From Brachynemurus nebulosus (lineage: Eukaryota > Arthropoda > Insecta > Neuroptera > Myrmeleontidae), in NCBI GenBank assembly GCA_035578155.1, contig JAPWDM010000022.1, forward strand, positions 4,837,076-4,901,075: a DNA stretch of 64,000 nucleotides, given 5' to 3'. A model generated the notes under the pieces. The model saw nothing but the letters and a program-made list of their open reading frames with translations. It was not told the DNA's origin and ran no database searches. How positions within the stretch are numbered: the stretch's first letter is position 1; the number at the start of each line of letters is the position of its first letter. Position numbers and translations under genes: made by a program. Of this stretch, positions 10,549-25,906 are shown in pieces.

Positions 10549-13130
10549 AATGACACTTTAAGATCTTTATTATGATTCTAAAATTAAAGTTATAAAATCA
10601 CTGAGGTTTCATACCCCACTGCCAACCCCTAATTTTATCAGGTATTTTTTGGTAAAAAAGGAAGCTGTTATGTGTAAATAAATGAAATTGTAATTAATAT
10701 ATTTTACATCACACCAGTTCATTTCTTTTTGCATAAATACACCTTTTGCTAATATTAGCTTGGGAAAAGTTTTAACTTTTTGATTTAATAATGAGCAAAA
10801 ATATGGTCAAAGAATCTCATATTTTAGTAATGAATTATTACAAATGTAATAATAATACGTTAAAATACATAATTTAGAAAAAAAATACACTGCAACCCCA
10901 CACCCCCATGCTTTACGGATATCGATACAAATCTTATTTACTACTTTATTTATTTTTATCTATACAATTATGAATATTTTAACCTCTGGATATCTATGGA
11001 TTTCGACACTGGAAACAATTCGTCAGATTTTTTTCAGATAATGTAATTATAAATGAGTTTTAATAAAATCTTGTAATGAAAAACTGGATAGCCCTGTAAT
11101 AATCACATCATAAACATAAAATAATATTCCAATTACATATACCACAATACAATAATCCTACCCCTTTTTTTTCTCATATTACATAATTTATTTTTTCCGT
11201 TTCGAATGGTGACTGGTATTTACTGGGAAGCGATCGAAGAACAGGCTCTCTTACTTTTTCGACTTTGAGGCAGCAACATCGAGATTCACAAGTTGTACTT
11301 TTAAAAAACATCGTTCAATTGTTGTAAACTCTAGTGTCCAATAAATGGCTTAAGTTATAATTTGATCCTTTTTTTTTATTATTTGATCCTGATTCCAGGA
11401 GTGTGATTTCGGTTGATGGAGTTCTTGAGTCAATATCTATTAAAATTTAAATTTTCTTTAAAAAGAAGGGATTGATTCAAAATTCGGGCTTACCATTTAA
11501 ATACTGTGAATCCGCACGTGTTTTGGGAATTCAAATTGGATCTAACCACCAAAAATAAGAATAAAAACTAAAGCATAGTGCTCATAATCTGGTGAGTTGG
11601 AATTTTAAAACGAATAAATCAACACAACAACTCTTTTTGGAAAGATATTCAATTAATTTTCTTTCTTAACTAAATTAACAAAAATAATTGATTAATTTAA
11701 CAATAATTTGATGAAATCGCCAATTTGACAAGTTGGAAACACAAATAAACACACCTATAGAGAATATAAAAGAATAATCTTCTCTATAGACACTCTTCCT
11801 TGTAGATCTGTGGTACGTATCGATCATTAAACATTCACATCAGTACGTATACAATACCACGGATCTGAGGAGTGTCAATCTATTTATTCTGTTGTGAGGT
11901 TCCACTGCGTACTCACTCTGCCAACTTGGTGATTTTGCCACAATTTGAGCATACACATACGAAACCCCATCATAAATGGTAGCAGAGCGTTAAATTTTGA
12001 ATATTTTTCTATAATAATTGCCATATAAATATCATTTGCCATATAAATAAGGACAAAAAGAAATTAAAATTAAAAGTTGATTTATTTGTTAACAAATCAT
12101 TAAAACAAAACTCCTTCTACAAAAAGCAAATAGATACTGCCCCCTTTTTCTTTCAAATTTTACAGATCTTTCATTCAACCATGCCCAATAAAGCATCACC
12201 GAACACTGCTGCATCCACCAAAGTTTCAAAAATTTCTGAGAGATACAGTTGGATGCCTTTCCTTGTAAGTAGAGAAGACGATGGTTCATTCTTTACAACG
12301 TGTTACTCCACTTCTATCTTAATCTATAAGTAAGTCTTTGAGTTACTTCACTTCTCACGAATTTGGAACATTAGGTGACTCAATTTCGTATCTACGTTGA
12401 CTCACCTGCATATAATTTACTTTGTTTACTCACGAATTTATACATCTTATAGTGTTTTAGTGAAAATAATATCCATTTGAAAGTTCATAACACATTTCTG
12501 TAGGAAAATAATAATGTTAACTAAAGTTTAAACTATTAAAAAATTATTATTATTAGCTAACCAGCTAGGTACATTAAACAAATTTTTTAATTTAAATAGT
12601 AAAACAAATTATCTATGTATAATGTATACTAATATAATAAGAGAGAAAATTTGTATGTCTGAAGTAAACTCAAAAAGTACCGATTTGGAAAATTTTTGCA
12701 CTGTTGGAAAATTAAACTATTGCAGATTAACATAGAATATGCTATATGAGTTCCCATGAAAAGGCACGCAAAAAGGGCCTAAAGTGAAATAATCTATTGA
12801 TCTTGGAAATTTCTTATTACAGAATTAGAACTGTTCTAAATTGATGTTGGCTATATTCCATAGCCATCAAGGTGCTGGTGATCCCAAAGGCTCCAAAAGT
12901 AACAATCTAAACGATTTTGTTTTTTTTTTAGTGTCGGGAAGCTAAGAAATTGTAAACTGACCGGCTATATGGGTACGCGGTTATATTATATTAGGTTTCT
13001 TAGGATTCTAAAGAAATTTCTTTTCTAATACTATTAAATTATGAGAGAAGTTAATGTGAGACCAAAATTGTCCGTTAGGTGTTAGGATAGTAGAGACCCA
13101 AAAAAAGTCTAAAATAAACAATTAAATGCA
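10544..13130. other. No gene recognised
   Basis: AT-rich noncoding sequence. The only structure I can support is the inverted-repeat partner at 12225-12275. Confidence 0.5.
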
Positions 13131-13138
13131 ACTTGGGT

Positions 13139-13310
13139 AGTAACATCATAGTAGTTATGGATCACTGGGTAGTAAAGTGATAGTGATTGTGGACCACTGA
13201 GTAGTAAGATTACAGTGATTATGGGCCGCTTGGTAGTAAGATCATAGTAATTATGAGCCACTAGGTAATAAAGTCATAGTGATTATGGACTACTCGGCAG
13301 TGAAGTCATA
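13139..13310. repeat. Minisatellite, about five 33-bp units
   Basis: Units follow the pattern ATAGTGATTATGGACCACT then GGTAGTAAGRT and recur every 33 bp with a few differences each. There is no conserved direct repeat with variable spacers, so it is not CRISPR-like, and no frame is maintained. Confidence 0.85.
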
Positions 13311-13869
13311 GACATTAATTATCACAAAAATCGCAGTCAATTTTGACTATTTGTAACTTTGAGCTGAATGGTCTTACACATTGCGGTTTTTGCTATTATT
13401 CAATGGTATGAGAATGGGAGGGAATAAAACAAAGAAATTCCTTCCGGCGATATTTCTATTTTAAAGTCGTTTAGCGAGCAAAGCCAGTTACTATAAATAA
13501 AATTTCGTATAGAATTGCGGAGTATTTGATTTAAAAGTAACTGAATTCATAATTCAGATATTTTTACGCAGATGGAACCGTGGACCACAGCTACAAAATA
13601 TGTATAATAATAGGTGTGGTAATTCTCTAGAGCTTGTTAAATATATATATACCCCTCCAAGAGACCAAAATTTAATTTAAAAAATATAAGCTCAGATTTT
13701 GAATTTATTAGAAAATGATTTTTAATTTATTAGAACATTATTTCTTAAAAGACATATTTAAAACTGAATAAAAAGTAAACCAATTTTTAAAAAGTCGGTA
13801 CACTTACTGTTAGTCAAACCTAACACCTGCCTAAGCTAATATTAGAAACATGAGTAGATAGTTTTGGAC

Positions 13870-14080
13870 AGTTGTGGCGCCACATACCCACCTTCCGGCT
13901 TTTTTAATGGCCTTGGCAGGTGGTAGCTAAGAATTATACTTTTCACTAATAGATAGCGCTGAACACTAGCGAACCCTGTGCGTAAATTTGAAAAATTAAT
14001 AATAGATGACGCTGAAATCCTTTGATAGTTATAATTTTTACTAATAGATGGCGCTGCAAGTCTAAACACTGGTGAACTCG
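13870..14080. repeat. P2 left subterminal repeats with GATGGCGC-like motifs
   Basis: Three phased copies near 13950, 14003 and 14043 (AATAGATAGCGCT, AATAGATGACGCT, AATAGATGGCGCT), each followed by text like GAACACTAGCGAACCC. A stem CCACCTTCC / GGCAGGTGG sits at about 13888-13922. Confidence 0.7.
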
Positions 14081-14468
14081 GCACTTAGATTCAGAACTCC
14101 ACCTGAAAAAGGTTTAAACATGTCTGTGCCTGTGACGTCATTAGAAGACATTCTCTATATTTGTTAATTGACTGGTTTTAACTTCTATGATTGTACAAAA
14201 ATTAATATATTTTTATCTGAAAATTTGTACAGGTTTTCCTCTAAATAAAAGACGTTTTTATATTTTAATAAATTTATTTAAAATATAAAATATACTTTTT
14301 ACAATAAATTAAAAATAATATTTAAATGTTATTACAATAATATCTGTATATGGATATAACATTTTCCATGGCACAAGTTGGTCCAGAATGTTAACCGCAT
14401 CGGGGACTAGTGTATGTCGATGTTATTATTTTAACCCAACTTAGGAAAAATGGTTACTTCTTCAAAGT

Positions 14469-14837
14469 TCATGATGGGCGCTGATGGCAGTAGCCGCTTA
14501 AGTACCGCACTTTTTCTTCACCTTTCGTATAGATGATTCGAGTTCCATGTAGATTGTTGACTAAAATGTATTGTAGCTCCTCGTATTCAATATGTCCATT
14601 CATCCAGGAGAACTCATGACGATTTTTCCGCAACCAACGAGCTGTGCGCTGATCTTTTTCACTTAATCCGCAAAACGGTATTGGCGATTTGAATATATAG
14701 TCTTGTAGTATATAATCTTCACCATAATTTTGTTTGGAAGAATCGAATTTCGGCACAGCTAATTCCTTTATGTATAATTTCCCATTTGTTGTACTTGGAA
14801 ATTCTTGGAAGTCAACAATTGCTGCATCGGTAGTCAT
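14469..14837 (-). pseudogene. Unidentified Cys/His protein downstream of MCP (P2 copy)
   Basis: A 122-codon frame starting MTTDAAIVDFQEFPS with ELAVPKFDSS, LSEKDQRTARWLRKN, GHIEYEELQYI and IIYTKGEEKVRYL. It is the homologue of 39274-39747 and 31864-32374, but a frame change near 14485 removes the C-terminal Cys/His tail. The IVDFQ...ELA start and IYTKGEEK recall an RNase H-fold nuclease layout; this is only an impression. It lies about 50 bp after the MCP stop, as in the other copies, so the two genes travel together. A TATA-like TATGTATAGAA and an initiator-like CACAGTTT precede it. Function unknown. Confidence 0.6.
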
Positions 14838-14886
14838 TGTGCGAAGTCTAAAGCGAAACTGTGATTTAAAGTCGGGCTACTGTGTT

Positions 14887-15618
14887 CTATACATATTTTG
14901 TAACAATATTCGTCAACGGATTATATTGAACAACACGATCATGTAGTAGAAGACAGAATGCTGATGTATTCTCTGGCACATCCTTCAATATTTTAAATTC
15001 AATTCGAATTTCCACCGGTCCACTTTTCAATGATTCGTTTTGATGAGAACAATCGATGAATATGATTGGTGCAGTATTCTTGAATTGTGTTTTTCTTAAA
15101 AGCGGTTCATTCTTCTTACAATCATAATATGCTTGCTGAAACTTGGAGTACATGTGATATGGTACTGCATATTTATCATTATTGAAATCCAAATTTAGAT
15201 CCATCCACAGTTTCTCCAGCTGAGTTGATGTTCTCACCGTTCAGATATTTTGTCTTGCCGTTGGAATCGTTGGCTGTATATGCATATCCCACGATCGAAA
15301 AGCAATTGTAATATCTCGAGTATTTTCCACATATTTCAACAACTTTATTTTCTGCTCATCTGCAACTGTAATGTGTGGAACCATCCATTGAATTTTATGT
15401 ATATTCAAGGTGACGTCATCCGTTGGTGATATAACTGCATCGAGATCCGTCCGAGCACGAGTCAGAATCAGCTGATGTTTCGCGTTGACAATAACTTTCT
15501 TGTAATGTTTAAGAAATCCAAACATTCGTGCCAGTGGTAGACAGAAATTGAAGTAGCCCTTTTCCGTTACTTTAATTGTGTTTTCCGGACACTATCCAGC
15601 GTTGTAGAGTAGTTTATC
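14887..15618 (-). pseudogene. Polinton-type major capsid protein, C-terminal fragment (P2)
   Basis: The frames contain GYFNFCL, MFGFLKHYKKVIVNAK, ILTRARTDLDAVISPTDD, IHKIQWMVPHITVADEQKI, ITIAFRSWDMHIQPTIPTAR, then TSTQLEK, DLNLDFNNDKYAVPYHMYS, CSHQNESLKSGPVEIRIEF and CLLLHDRVVQYNPLTNIV. This is the second half of the double-jelly-roll capsid protein found in animal Polinton/Maverick and adintovirus elements (often annotated F54H12.2-like). About 40 residues are missing between TARQNI and TSTQLEK, and a stop sits at 15241. The N-terminal half is cut off at the fold-back element near 15620. Confidence 0.82.
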
Positions 15619-15950
15619 AATATTTTTTTATCTATATCACATCCTTAAAAAGTCTAAAATAATTATATATGCTAGCAAGTTTTAAAATGTGTATGATAAA
15701 AATACTATTATGCTTTTATTAATAAAAGCCATCAGAAAATAAAAAATAATCTCAGGGTTCATATATTTATGGATGCAACTGTACAAATGATTATTGAGCA
15801 TTGCTTCTCGAAGGTTACTTTGTAATTAATACACATATGATTACAAAGCAATTTTTGTTTCCACGTGAACGGCATCAGTATGTCGCGACATTGAAATATG
15901 ATACTTCCGTTAAACATTAGAAAATGTCACGTATTTGACCAAAACTACTT

Positions 15951-16085
15951 CAAATTACACCAAATAACACCAAAAATGCACCAAATTACACCAAATGACG
16001 CAAAAAATACACCAAATAACACCAAATGACACCAAATTACACCAAAAATACAGCAAATTATACCAAACAACATCAAAAATTTGCT
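15951..16085. repeat. Short tandem array of ACACCAAAT-like units
   Basis: About ten units of 10-12 bp (AATTACACCAAA, AATGACACCAAA, AATACACCAAA) form the centre of the fold-back element. Confidence 0.85.
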
Positions 16086-16236
16086 GACGTCATCATATTT
16101 AAAGGTTGCGAAACACCGATGTTATGCACGTGGGAATAAAAATTGCTTTGTAATAATATATGTATTAATTACAAAGTGACCTTTGAGACCGGATGCTTAT
16201 TAAGAAAATTATCATTCATTGCATTGTATCATTGCA

Positions 16237-16295
16237 AATTATCTCAACTTATGAATGCAATTATCACACAGTTGCATTCATAAGTTGAGATAATT
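16237..16295. repeat. Perfect 24-bp hairpin, 11-nt loop
   Basis: 16237-16260 (starting AATTATCTCAACTTATG) and 16272-16295 are exact reverse complements, with loop TTATCACACAG. Degenerate copies of the stem lie near 15760 and 16810. Confidence 0.9.
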
Positions 16296-16835
16296 TTTTT
16301 ATCATATTTTCTGGTGGTCCTTATTAATAAAGTTTAATAGTATTTTTATCATACGTACTTCAAAACTTGCTAGCATATATAATTATTTTAGGCTGTTAAG
16401 AATGGGATACAGATAAAAAAGATTGATTTTCTCTCCAAAATTTTTCTGTTAAGTATAGCTACAAAATAAATACAGTATTAAAACTCATAAATTTTTTCCA
16501 ATGCTATCAAAATCCGGTGAGTTCTTGTCGATTTTTCTAATTCATTCTCAAAAAATATATTTTCATTGTTGTTGACGGTCCCATTGTTGGAAATTGTATT
16601 GTTGCTTTTAGCTCGAGAATTTTTAAATTGTTTTAAACATTAAGACATATTTTACCGCTAAGACAGATTCTACTGTATTATGTAAAAAAAGGAAATCAGA
16701 ACAGGTTCTTTTGTAAACGTGTCATATTACCAAAGTACGTGACATTTCAGGCTTGTTTTGCTTATTAAGAAAAAAATGCTTGTTACGAAAAAAATTATCA
16801 TTTGTACAGTTGCATCCGTAAGTTGAGATAAATTT

Positions 16836-16894
16836 TTTTTAGTCGAATTTTCTCCGAAAAATTACGAATATGTAGAATATGTAGAAAAAAAATG

Positions 16895-16959
<65 letters not shown>

Positions 16960-17010
16960 CCCGCCACCTTTTAATTTGTGTAGGGCCCCCCTATGGAAGT
17001 TAAGACCATA
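16836..17010. repeat. Dispersed repeat, second copy at 28692-28890
   Basis: AGTCGAATTTTCTCCGAAAA, ATGTCTGATATATA..., TTTTCCCGC and GGGCCCCCCTATGGAAGTTA occur in the same order in both places. A (TA)n tract of different length sits at the same site (16899-16956 here), so the microsatellite travels with the repeat. Confidence 0.8.
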
Positions 17011-17029
17011 TAGTAGTGACAGGTATAAT

Positions 17030-17225
17030 TATCAAAGGACTTTGCAGCAGCATCTATTGGCAGTTTTTAAAATTTACTACAGGGTTCTCTAGTTGTTCAG
17101 TGGCATCTATTAGTGAAAGAAGTATAATTATCAAAGGTTTTTGAGCACCATCTATTGACAATTTTTTAAATTTACACACAGAGTTCGCTAGTGCTCAGCG
17201 CCATCTAGTAGGGAAAAGTATAATT
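17030..17225. repeat. P2 right subterminal repeats with GCGCCATCT-like motifs
   Basis: Four copies of CATCTATTRG-type motifs (near 17051, 17105, 17150 and 17203, the last AGCGCCATCTAGTAGGG) are spaced about 50 bp and flanked by CAAAGG and TTCGCTAG text. They are followed by a short GTTAGG run and the stem near 17280-17325. Confidence 0.7.
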
Positions 17226-17360
17226 TCTTAGGTTAGGCTAAGTTCCGTTAGGTTGGGCACGAAGACCCGCATAGGACAGCTGCCTCCAGCCAAGGTCACT
17301 CAAAAAGTCGTGAGGAGTGAGGAGGGCTCCGAACTGTCCAAAACTATCTACTAACATGAA

Positions 17361-18570
17361 TTGTAGAAACTAAAATGTAGCGCACATCAAACATTCTTAA
17401 TATACCTACATTAAAAATTGTTCCTTTTGTTATCAGAAATACTACCAAACTATTATCGTTGATTAAAATTCCTTAACTAATGAACACCCTATCAGAATGT
17501 TCTAGTCACATAAAAACAAAAGTGACGTATTTCCATATCATTAAATGTCGAAAAATGGTAATAAAATAATGTAAGGTAAATGTACCATATTCCGTGTAAT
17601 TAAGGCTTCTGTTTCTTATAGATTGACTTGAAGTTATTTGAAGTTCAGTAAGGGAAACATGCCATCCATTCTCTACATAGGTACTTAAGTTATGTACGAC
17701 AAACTATTTCTCATTCTTTTTATTGAGATATTTGTAAAATATCAAAATGTCTCTAATTCCATGCTAAAAACAGATGGCGTTGTAACTAACTCCGTGCTTA
17801 TTAATTTCAGTCGAATAGAAAATCTTATAATTGCTTATATGAATTTAATCAAATAATTATTAAACAGAACCGAATAGTTATTATCACGGAATATGTTACA
17901 TTTACGTATAGATTCAAAAAAAAATTTGTGTCCAATCGTAAGAATATTTCCAATAATAAATCAATAAATACTTAGTAAATATTATATGTACGGAATATAC
18001 GATAATATTACCATAATTTCAGAAACATTCATAACATGTATATTTGGAAAGATATACCTTAACAAACCTAATATACTACTTGTAAGGTATGCATACGGCA
18101 TTAAGGGTATTAGATTTAAATTATAATTGAATATTAGTTAATACCATGGATACAACGATACGGTTGTTAGTGGGATAAAGCTATGGCCGCTGATACATCA
18201 TCTTCACGAACATATATATTTCATTACAACTGGTATACGTAGGCATAAGGCGTCTCAAAATTTTTGCCAATTTGAATTAATGTATGTAAAATATCCAAAA
18301 AATACAAAGTCTGTTTGAATATTATAGGCAATGACAAGTTCAAATATTTAGAGACATTGTACGATCAAAACCACATATCTATCCTGAGCTTAAATACTAA
18401 TAGAGAACTTATATAGTTTTATAAAATTTATTTTATCTACAACTAATATGAAAACACATTATTATTGTACAGAATACTATTTAGGTAAGCCATGTTTTAC
18501 TGGCACCCTTGGGTACGGTAATTTGTTATTAAATTTTTATTGTTATCTATTAGAATTTTTAATATTTAAA
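17361..18570. other. No gene recognised
   Basis: AT-rich noncoding sequence between two elements. One isolated ACAGATGGCGTTG occurs near 17770. Confidence 0.5.
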
Positions 18571-19364
18571 TACACGGAGAGAAAATTCCTATAAAAATTA
18601 CTGTGCTCAGCACTACAATCGACGTGTAAAAGGCGAACATATTAAATTCTGTAAGGTAAAAATATAAAGATTATAATTAATCATAAAAAATTTAAAGGAT
18701 GGAATGTTCTTTTCGTAATATTATCTCCGTAAAATTGGTAAAACAGCACAGTAAAAAGTTCCATTACTGACAAAAAAATAATTTTTAATTGTGTTTATTA
18801 AAAAAATTAACATGCTAACATGCTAATAATAGAAAGAAAAAAAACAGAAAGAAGGTTGGTTGTGTTGGGATCGCTGTAATGAAATGTACCTCAATCAGCG
18901 AGTTACATGGGTTATTACATGCGAACCATAGGTGTGGACTGTGGAAGAAACTTTGTCAGACAGCTCGTACCAAGCACCTTGATGCAGCTAGTAGTCAGTT
19001 GCTTTTACACTCTCTTAGGATGATGTCATCGTTTAATTCATCTTTTTGTTATTTACCTATCTTTAATATATGTATTAGAATTATATTGTTGGCAATCACT
19101 TTTGTATACATGTTTTTACAGGTACAGTGCAACCAATATAAGGTCGCGAGTCAGATGCGCAAATGAAAGAGTACGACAACAAGAATTAAACTACAATATA
19201 CATGCATAAGAGTGTGATAAAAGTTGTGTTAGCACCACATTAAATTTTACCATGCTAGCACATATTTTTTATTTTGGTCGTCGATCGCGCACGGATTATA
19301 AGGGAGCATGGTAATTTTTATGAAATTTTCTCTACAAAAATTATAGGATTTTTCTCTCCGTGTA
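18571..19364. mobile_element. TIR element, about 0.8 kb (MITE-like)
   Basis: The left end TACACGGAGAGAAAATTCCT (18571) is mirrored by AGGATTTTTCTCTCCGTGTA at 19345-19364. No transposase is present. A 95-codon plus frame at 18879-19166 inside has no recognisable domain and is not called as a gene. Confidence 0.7.
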
Positions 19365-19631
19365 TAAGAAGCATTTAAATTGCAAATTGATGATATTACT
19401 TATTAATAGTTTATTAAAGTACGTATAAATTTCAATATTTTAACTAATAAATTATATTATACAATACCGTTTGTTTCTTTTATAGACAAAGATATTGTTT
19501 TAAAAAAGACAGATCACGATATAGGGAACGACAGCGTTAGGGTTCTTTATCTTGTAGACAAATAGTACAAACTCTGTCATTTCCAAAAATTAAAAAACAG
19601 AAAATATTTCACTTTATTTAACGCACAATTT

Positions 19632-20438
<807 letters not shown>

Positions 20439-20484
20439 CAGTGGTCGTCAAAGTGCAGTCCGCGGGTCAAATACGGCCCGTGAG
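20439..20484 (+). mobile_element. hAT-type terminal sequence, lone end
   Basis: CAGTGGTCGTCAAAGTGCAG followed by TCCGCGGG and ACGGCCCGTGAG has the form of hAT termini (CAG start, then CGCGGG...CGGCCCG). No matching inverted end was found within the next kilobase, so this is probably one surviving end. Confidence 0.6.
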
Positions 20485-22406
<1,922 letters not shown>

Positions 22407-22410
22407 ATAT

Positions 22411-23076
22411 AGGTGGTCCAGAATTATGTAGGTACCGTAATTGCTGGAGCTGATAGTATGTTCAAAAATAATGGTACCTTTTCATCTACACTTTTTTCCG
22501 AAACTCGATAATAAAGGAGATAAAGCAGAGGGGTAAAATGTACAGGGGTGGATTCATATTCTAGGGGCACGTATGAACATTAAGATAATTAAATTTATGG
22601 TATCGATTATTCGATCACTTATAATTAGGGGATAATTTGGAAATAGATACTTCTACTTTAAATTACTCGAAAACGGTAATATTTATCGAAATGTAACAAG
22701 TACACCTTTTTTACGTGAAATTGTCTGAGGAATTATATTATCAAGGTTTATGTTTAAATAATTGCAAATTAAAAAAGTAAAGATGTGATAACTCACACCT
22801 ACCACCTAAAACCACCCCTTAGTCCTGAGTGGTGGAATAAGTGTTGACATAAATTTAATCCTTCTAACACAAAATAAGTACCCCTAAAATATGAATCCGT
22901 TTATTGAAAAGCGTTTGGAAAATATTTAAGAAATAATGGTTTTCGTTTCATCCCTTTACAGAGTTGTATCTCTCTTATTATTGAGTTTTGAAAAGAAAGT
23001 GTACATGAAAAGGTACTATTATTTTTAAACGTACTACGAGCTCTACCAATTACGGTACATAATACTGGACCACCTT
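22411..23076. mobile_element. TIR element, about 0.67 kb, at a TA-rich site
   Basis: The left end AGGTGGTCCAGAATTATGTA and right end TACATAATACTGGACCACCT are inverted copies. Homology extends inward about 150 bp with indels (GTACCTTTTCAT / ATGAAAAGGTAC). TATATA flanks both sides. No coding sequence; MITE-like. Confidence 0.75.
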
Positions 23077-23089
23077 GTATATATATTAC

Positions 23090-23420
23090 CTAAAATTCGC
23101 ATAGAATATACGGTCGAGAAAATTTTTTGATGAGGTCCACCGGGATCTTGCAGATCCGAAAACGTCAGAAATAAGCTATCGAACCGATTCTGAAAATTTT
23201 CTCACTGCTAAAGTACTAAATTATTTTAAATGGATACAACTATGCTGCACAAAGTCCGTTCGGGTTCTTGGGTCCCAAAAATACCAAAACTAAGTACCCA
23301 GCCGATTTTAAAAATTCTTTTACTCTTAGAAAGCTAAACTATTTTAAATGGGTAGACGTCTTAGATGAGATCTGCCAGTGCCCAATATTTAGAAATTCGC
23401 TATGTTATGCAGATGCTGCG
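23090..23420. repeat. Degenerate tandem repeat, period 118 bp
   Basis: The CCGATT blocks at 23184 and 23302 are 118 bp apart and are followed in both cases by AAATT...ACT...AAA(A/G)..CTAAA(T/C)TATTTTAAATGG. Another diverged unit is near 22140. The frame at 23268-23537 is read from this repeat and is not called as a gene. Confidence 0.6.
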
Positions 23421-25906
23421 ACAGGGTTATTTTCTCCTTATATTCTTCCTTATTTTAAAAGTTTTTCTTGGCGTGCTAAATATTTTTATATTTATAGTTT
23501 GGACAAAACTTTGAGAACTCCTGGGCTTGATATATAGATATATTGATTTTTAAAGGTGGATAAAAATTGAAATAAATACATTTTTATTGTATGGGGTAAA
23601 ATTAAATGTAATTTGTGTAGGGGTAAAAAGCCATAAATAGGTACTAAGATTGCGTACGAAATCTTCGGTCAGTACAGTTGAAGTACAACATAGGTCATTC
23701 TTAAATATTTTATTTTAGTCAAAGTTAATTCGGAAATAGTTGTAGAAGTTGATGTAAGAGGTTTGATAAAGTGTTTATATCCTGATGCTGGAAAAAAAAA
23801 ATTTGCTACAAAATATTTAATGTTTTTTATAGAAGATAATAGCCTTCGAAAAAAATTGAATATCGTTTCTTCCACTTCAAAGTTGTGCAAAATATTTAGC
23901 GGTCTCTCTTCGCTTTGAATAAATAAATTAGCCGCTTTTATGAGCTGCTGCACAAGGCACTAGTTATGCACAGCCAAGTAAGTCAGTTTCATAGAAATTA
24001 CATTATTTATTTTGCTTAGGTAAATGCGGGTTATAAATAGTCTCTTGTGTAGTAAACTATTCCATCGAATATCATCAAATATGTGATACATGTATAGGTT
24101 AATAATAAATTTTCTCCCGAATACACTTATTGACAATAAAATTGTTTCTGCTCTAAAAAGTCAATCTTATAACATAAATTTTCAATCATTTCTTCAAACA
24201 TGTTCTAGCACTGCCTTTGAAATTGCACAATTTCCTCAATGCAACAACGAAGATTCAATAATATTATATAACTACCTGCATATATGTATTTACTCGTACA
24301 ACCATACATGTACATTAATAGATGTAGTTGATTTTTCACGAAGAGGTACATTCTATAAATAAATGTAAAAAAATAATACAATTCTAAAAAGTTGATATTA
24401 CTTTTTCTAAATGTCACCTGAGGACAATGTTAAATAAAATTAATATTTTATTTTTTTTTTTCGTACTTACGCTATGTTGCACCCTAAGAGAATTAAATGA
24501 AAATGATCAAGAATTGAAGTTAATTGAAGTAATAAATTAATTTTTTTTATTTAAGAAAAAAGAAATGCTTCAGTAGCATATCTTGCATAACATACCGAAT
24601 TTTTCAAGACTTACTTTTAAAACATTAACGTTCGGTTACATAAAACACTTATATATGTTTTAGCTTACCCGGAGTCATCGGCCTCTAAGGTTTATCAACA
24701 TAAGAAAATAATTCAAGTATTACTATATGACTTTTAAAAAGAATACATATATGGTTCAGCAATACACAGGTGTAAATTAATTAAATAAGTTTCGACAATG
24801 TAAGGATCCGATAGCTGTTTAAAGTTCAAGTTAAAAATTTATTGTTACGATCTTTTTGTATCAAACACGTATTTGTAAAAACACACACACATATACCATT
24901 GTGTTTGAATTCGTTTGGACGTTACTGTATATTTATTTGTAAAAATTAGCTAAAGCAAATTGCTAATGCAAGTAGCTTAACTAATTTTTTTTTTTTTTTT
25001 TGAATAGTGAGAGGCCAAAACAATTATGTCGAATTTACACGTATTTAGTAACTAAAACAAGTAGCTAAACTAATTTTTTTGGCTTAGTGGGAGTCCACGT
25101 ACATTAAATTGCAGCAATGAATATTTGCAGTAATTAAAATTTAAAATAATAATATTTACATGTCTATGTACTGTAACCTTTTAAATATACTTTAGTAGAT
25201 TAATGCATCTACACTGGCACGAATAACAGCCAGTTCAAAAAAATAAAACGAGAGTAAGCTACTTGCGCAAGTAAATAGAATACGCTTCTCTATATTCTTC
25301 TCAGGAGATCACTAAAGTTTCTACTTGAATAAGTACTAAATTATTATAATTAATTATTATAATATTGATGACTAAAATAAATAAATTTCACAATTTTATT
25401 AAGTAATGTACTTTAGTTACTGAAAACGTATAAATCTGGCATAATTTTAATTGCAGAAGCAAGTACGGCACATCTAAATTGTAAATTAGGTGTTTTGTTT
25501 GAGAGTTACGATGCTGGACTTGAGCCTCACCATGACACCTGCCGCCATAGATGAATTTTCCTTATGAAAATGCGGTATAACCTTAGTCAAAAATTTACAT
25601 ATTTTGGATTCTTTTGACACACATACAGTACTGTATTTTAAAATCTGTAGCACCTAGAACCACACTAATATTGGAATTTAGATTACTCTTTTCGAATTGG
25701 TCAGAGACTCAGAGAACTGCTCTACTTCTGAGAGTGGAGTTTTTGTGACAACGATTTTTAGACCTCAATAAAGAGAACTTTTATTTTAAGCAAACCCATC
25801 AGCTTTAGTCAAAATCCATAACTTCTGCATAACAATTGCTGTGATTTTATTTTAATTGAATCAAAAATTAGCGTTTTTTTTTTTTTTTTAAAACGATTTT
25901 TTTCCA
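23421..25906. other. No gene recognised
   Basis: 2.5 kb of AT-rich sequence. Small duplicated phrases (AAGTAGCTTAACTAATTTTTT near 24970 and 25055) are present. Open frames at 23669-23953, 24090-24362 and 24205-24417 lack recognisable motifs. Confidence 0.45.

Larger units (their letters stand above)
15626..16422. mobile_element. Fold-back element with 250-bp inverted arms
   Basis: Arms 15626-15885 and 16115-16422 are inverted copies: TATATGCTAGCAAGTTTTAAA near 15667 pairs with its complement near 16375, and GATTACAAAGCAATTTTTG near 15840 pairs with text near 16145. The spacer is a tandem array. No gene is present. It is inserted next to the truncated MCP of P2. Confidence 0.8.
13850..17360. 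mobile_element. P2: deleted Polinton-like copy
   Basis: The outer ends are inverted copies: GTAGATAGTTTTGGACAGTT near 13854 and its complement near 17335-17360. Both ends carry the family stem-loop and GATGGCGC-type repeats. Inside, on the minus strand, only the C-terminal MCP and the adjacent Cys/His gene remain. The other half is replaced by a fold-back element (15626-16422) and a (TA)n-containing repeat (16836-17010). Penton, ATPase, PLA2 and protease are missing. Confidence 0.7.

Noticed and set aside
12089..12289. 66-codon minus frame as a gene
   Set aside because: It lies on one copy of a short inverted repeat and shows no domain; another frame of the same stretch looks equally plausible.
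13139..13310. Regular 33-bp repeats as a possible CRISPR array
   Set aside because: There are no variable spacers between conserved repeats; it is a plain minisatellite in eukaryotic DNA.
18879..19166. 95-codon plus frame
   Set aside because: It lies within a nonautonomous TIR element and has no recognisable motif.
23268..23537. 89-codon plus frame
   Set aside because: Its first part is translated from a degenerate 118-bp tandem repeat.
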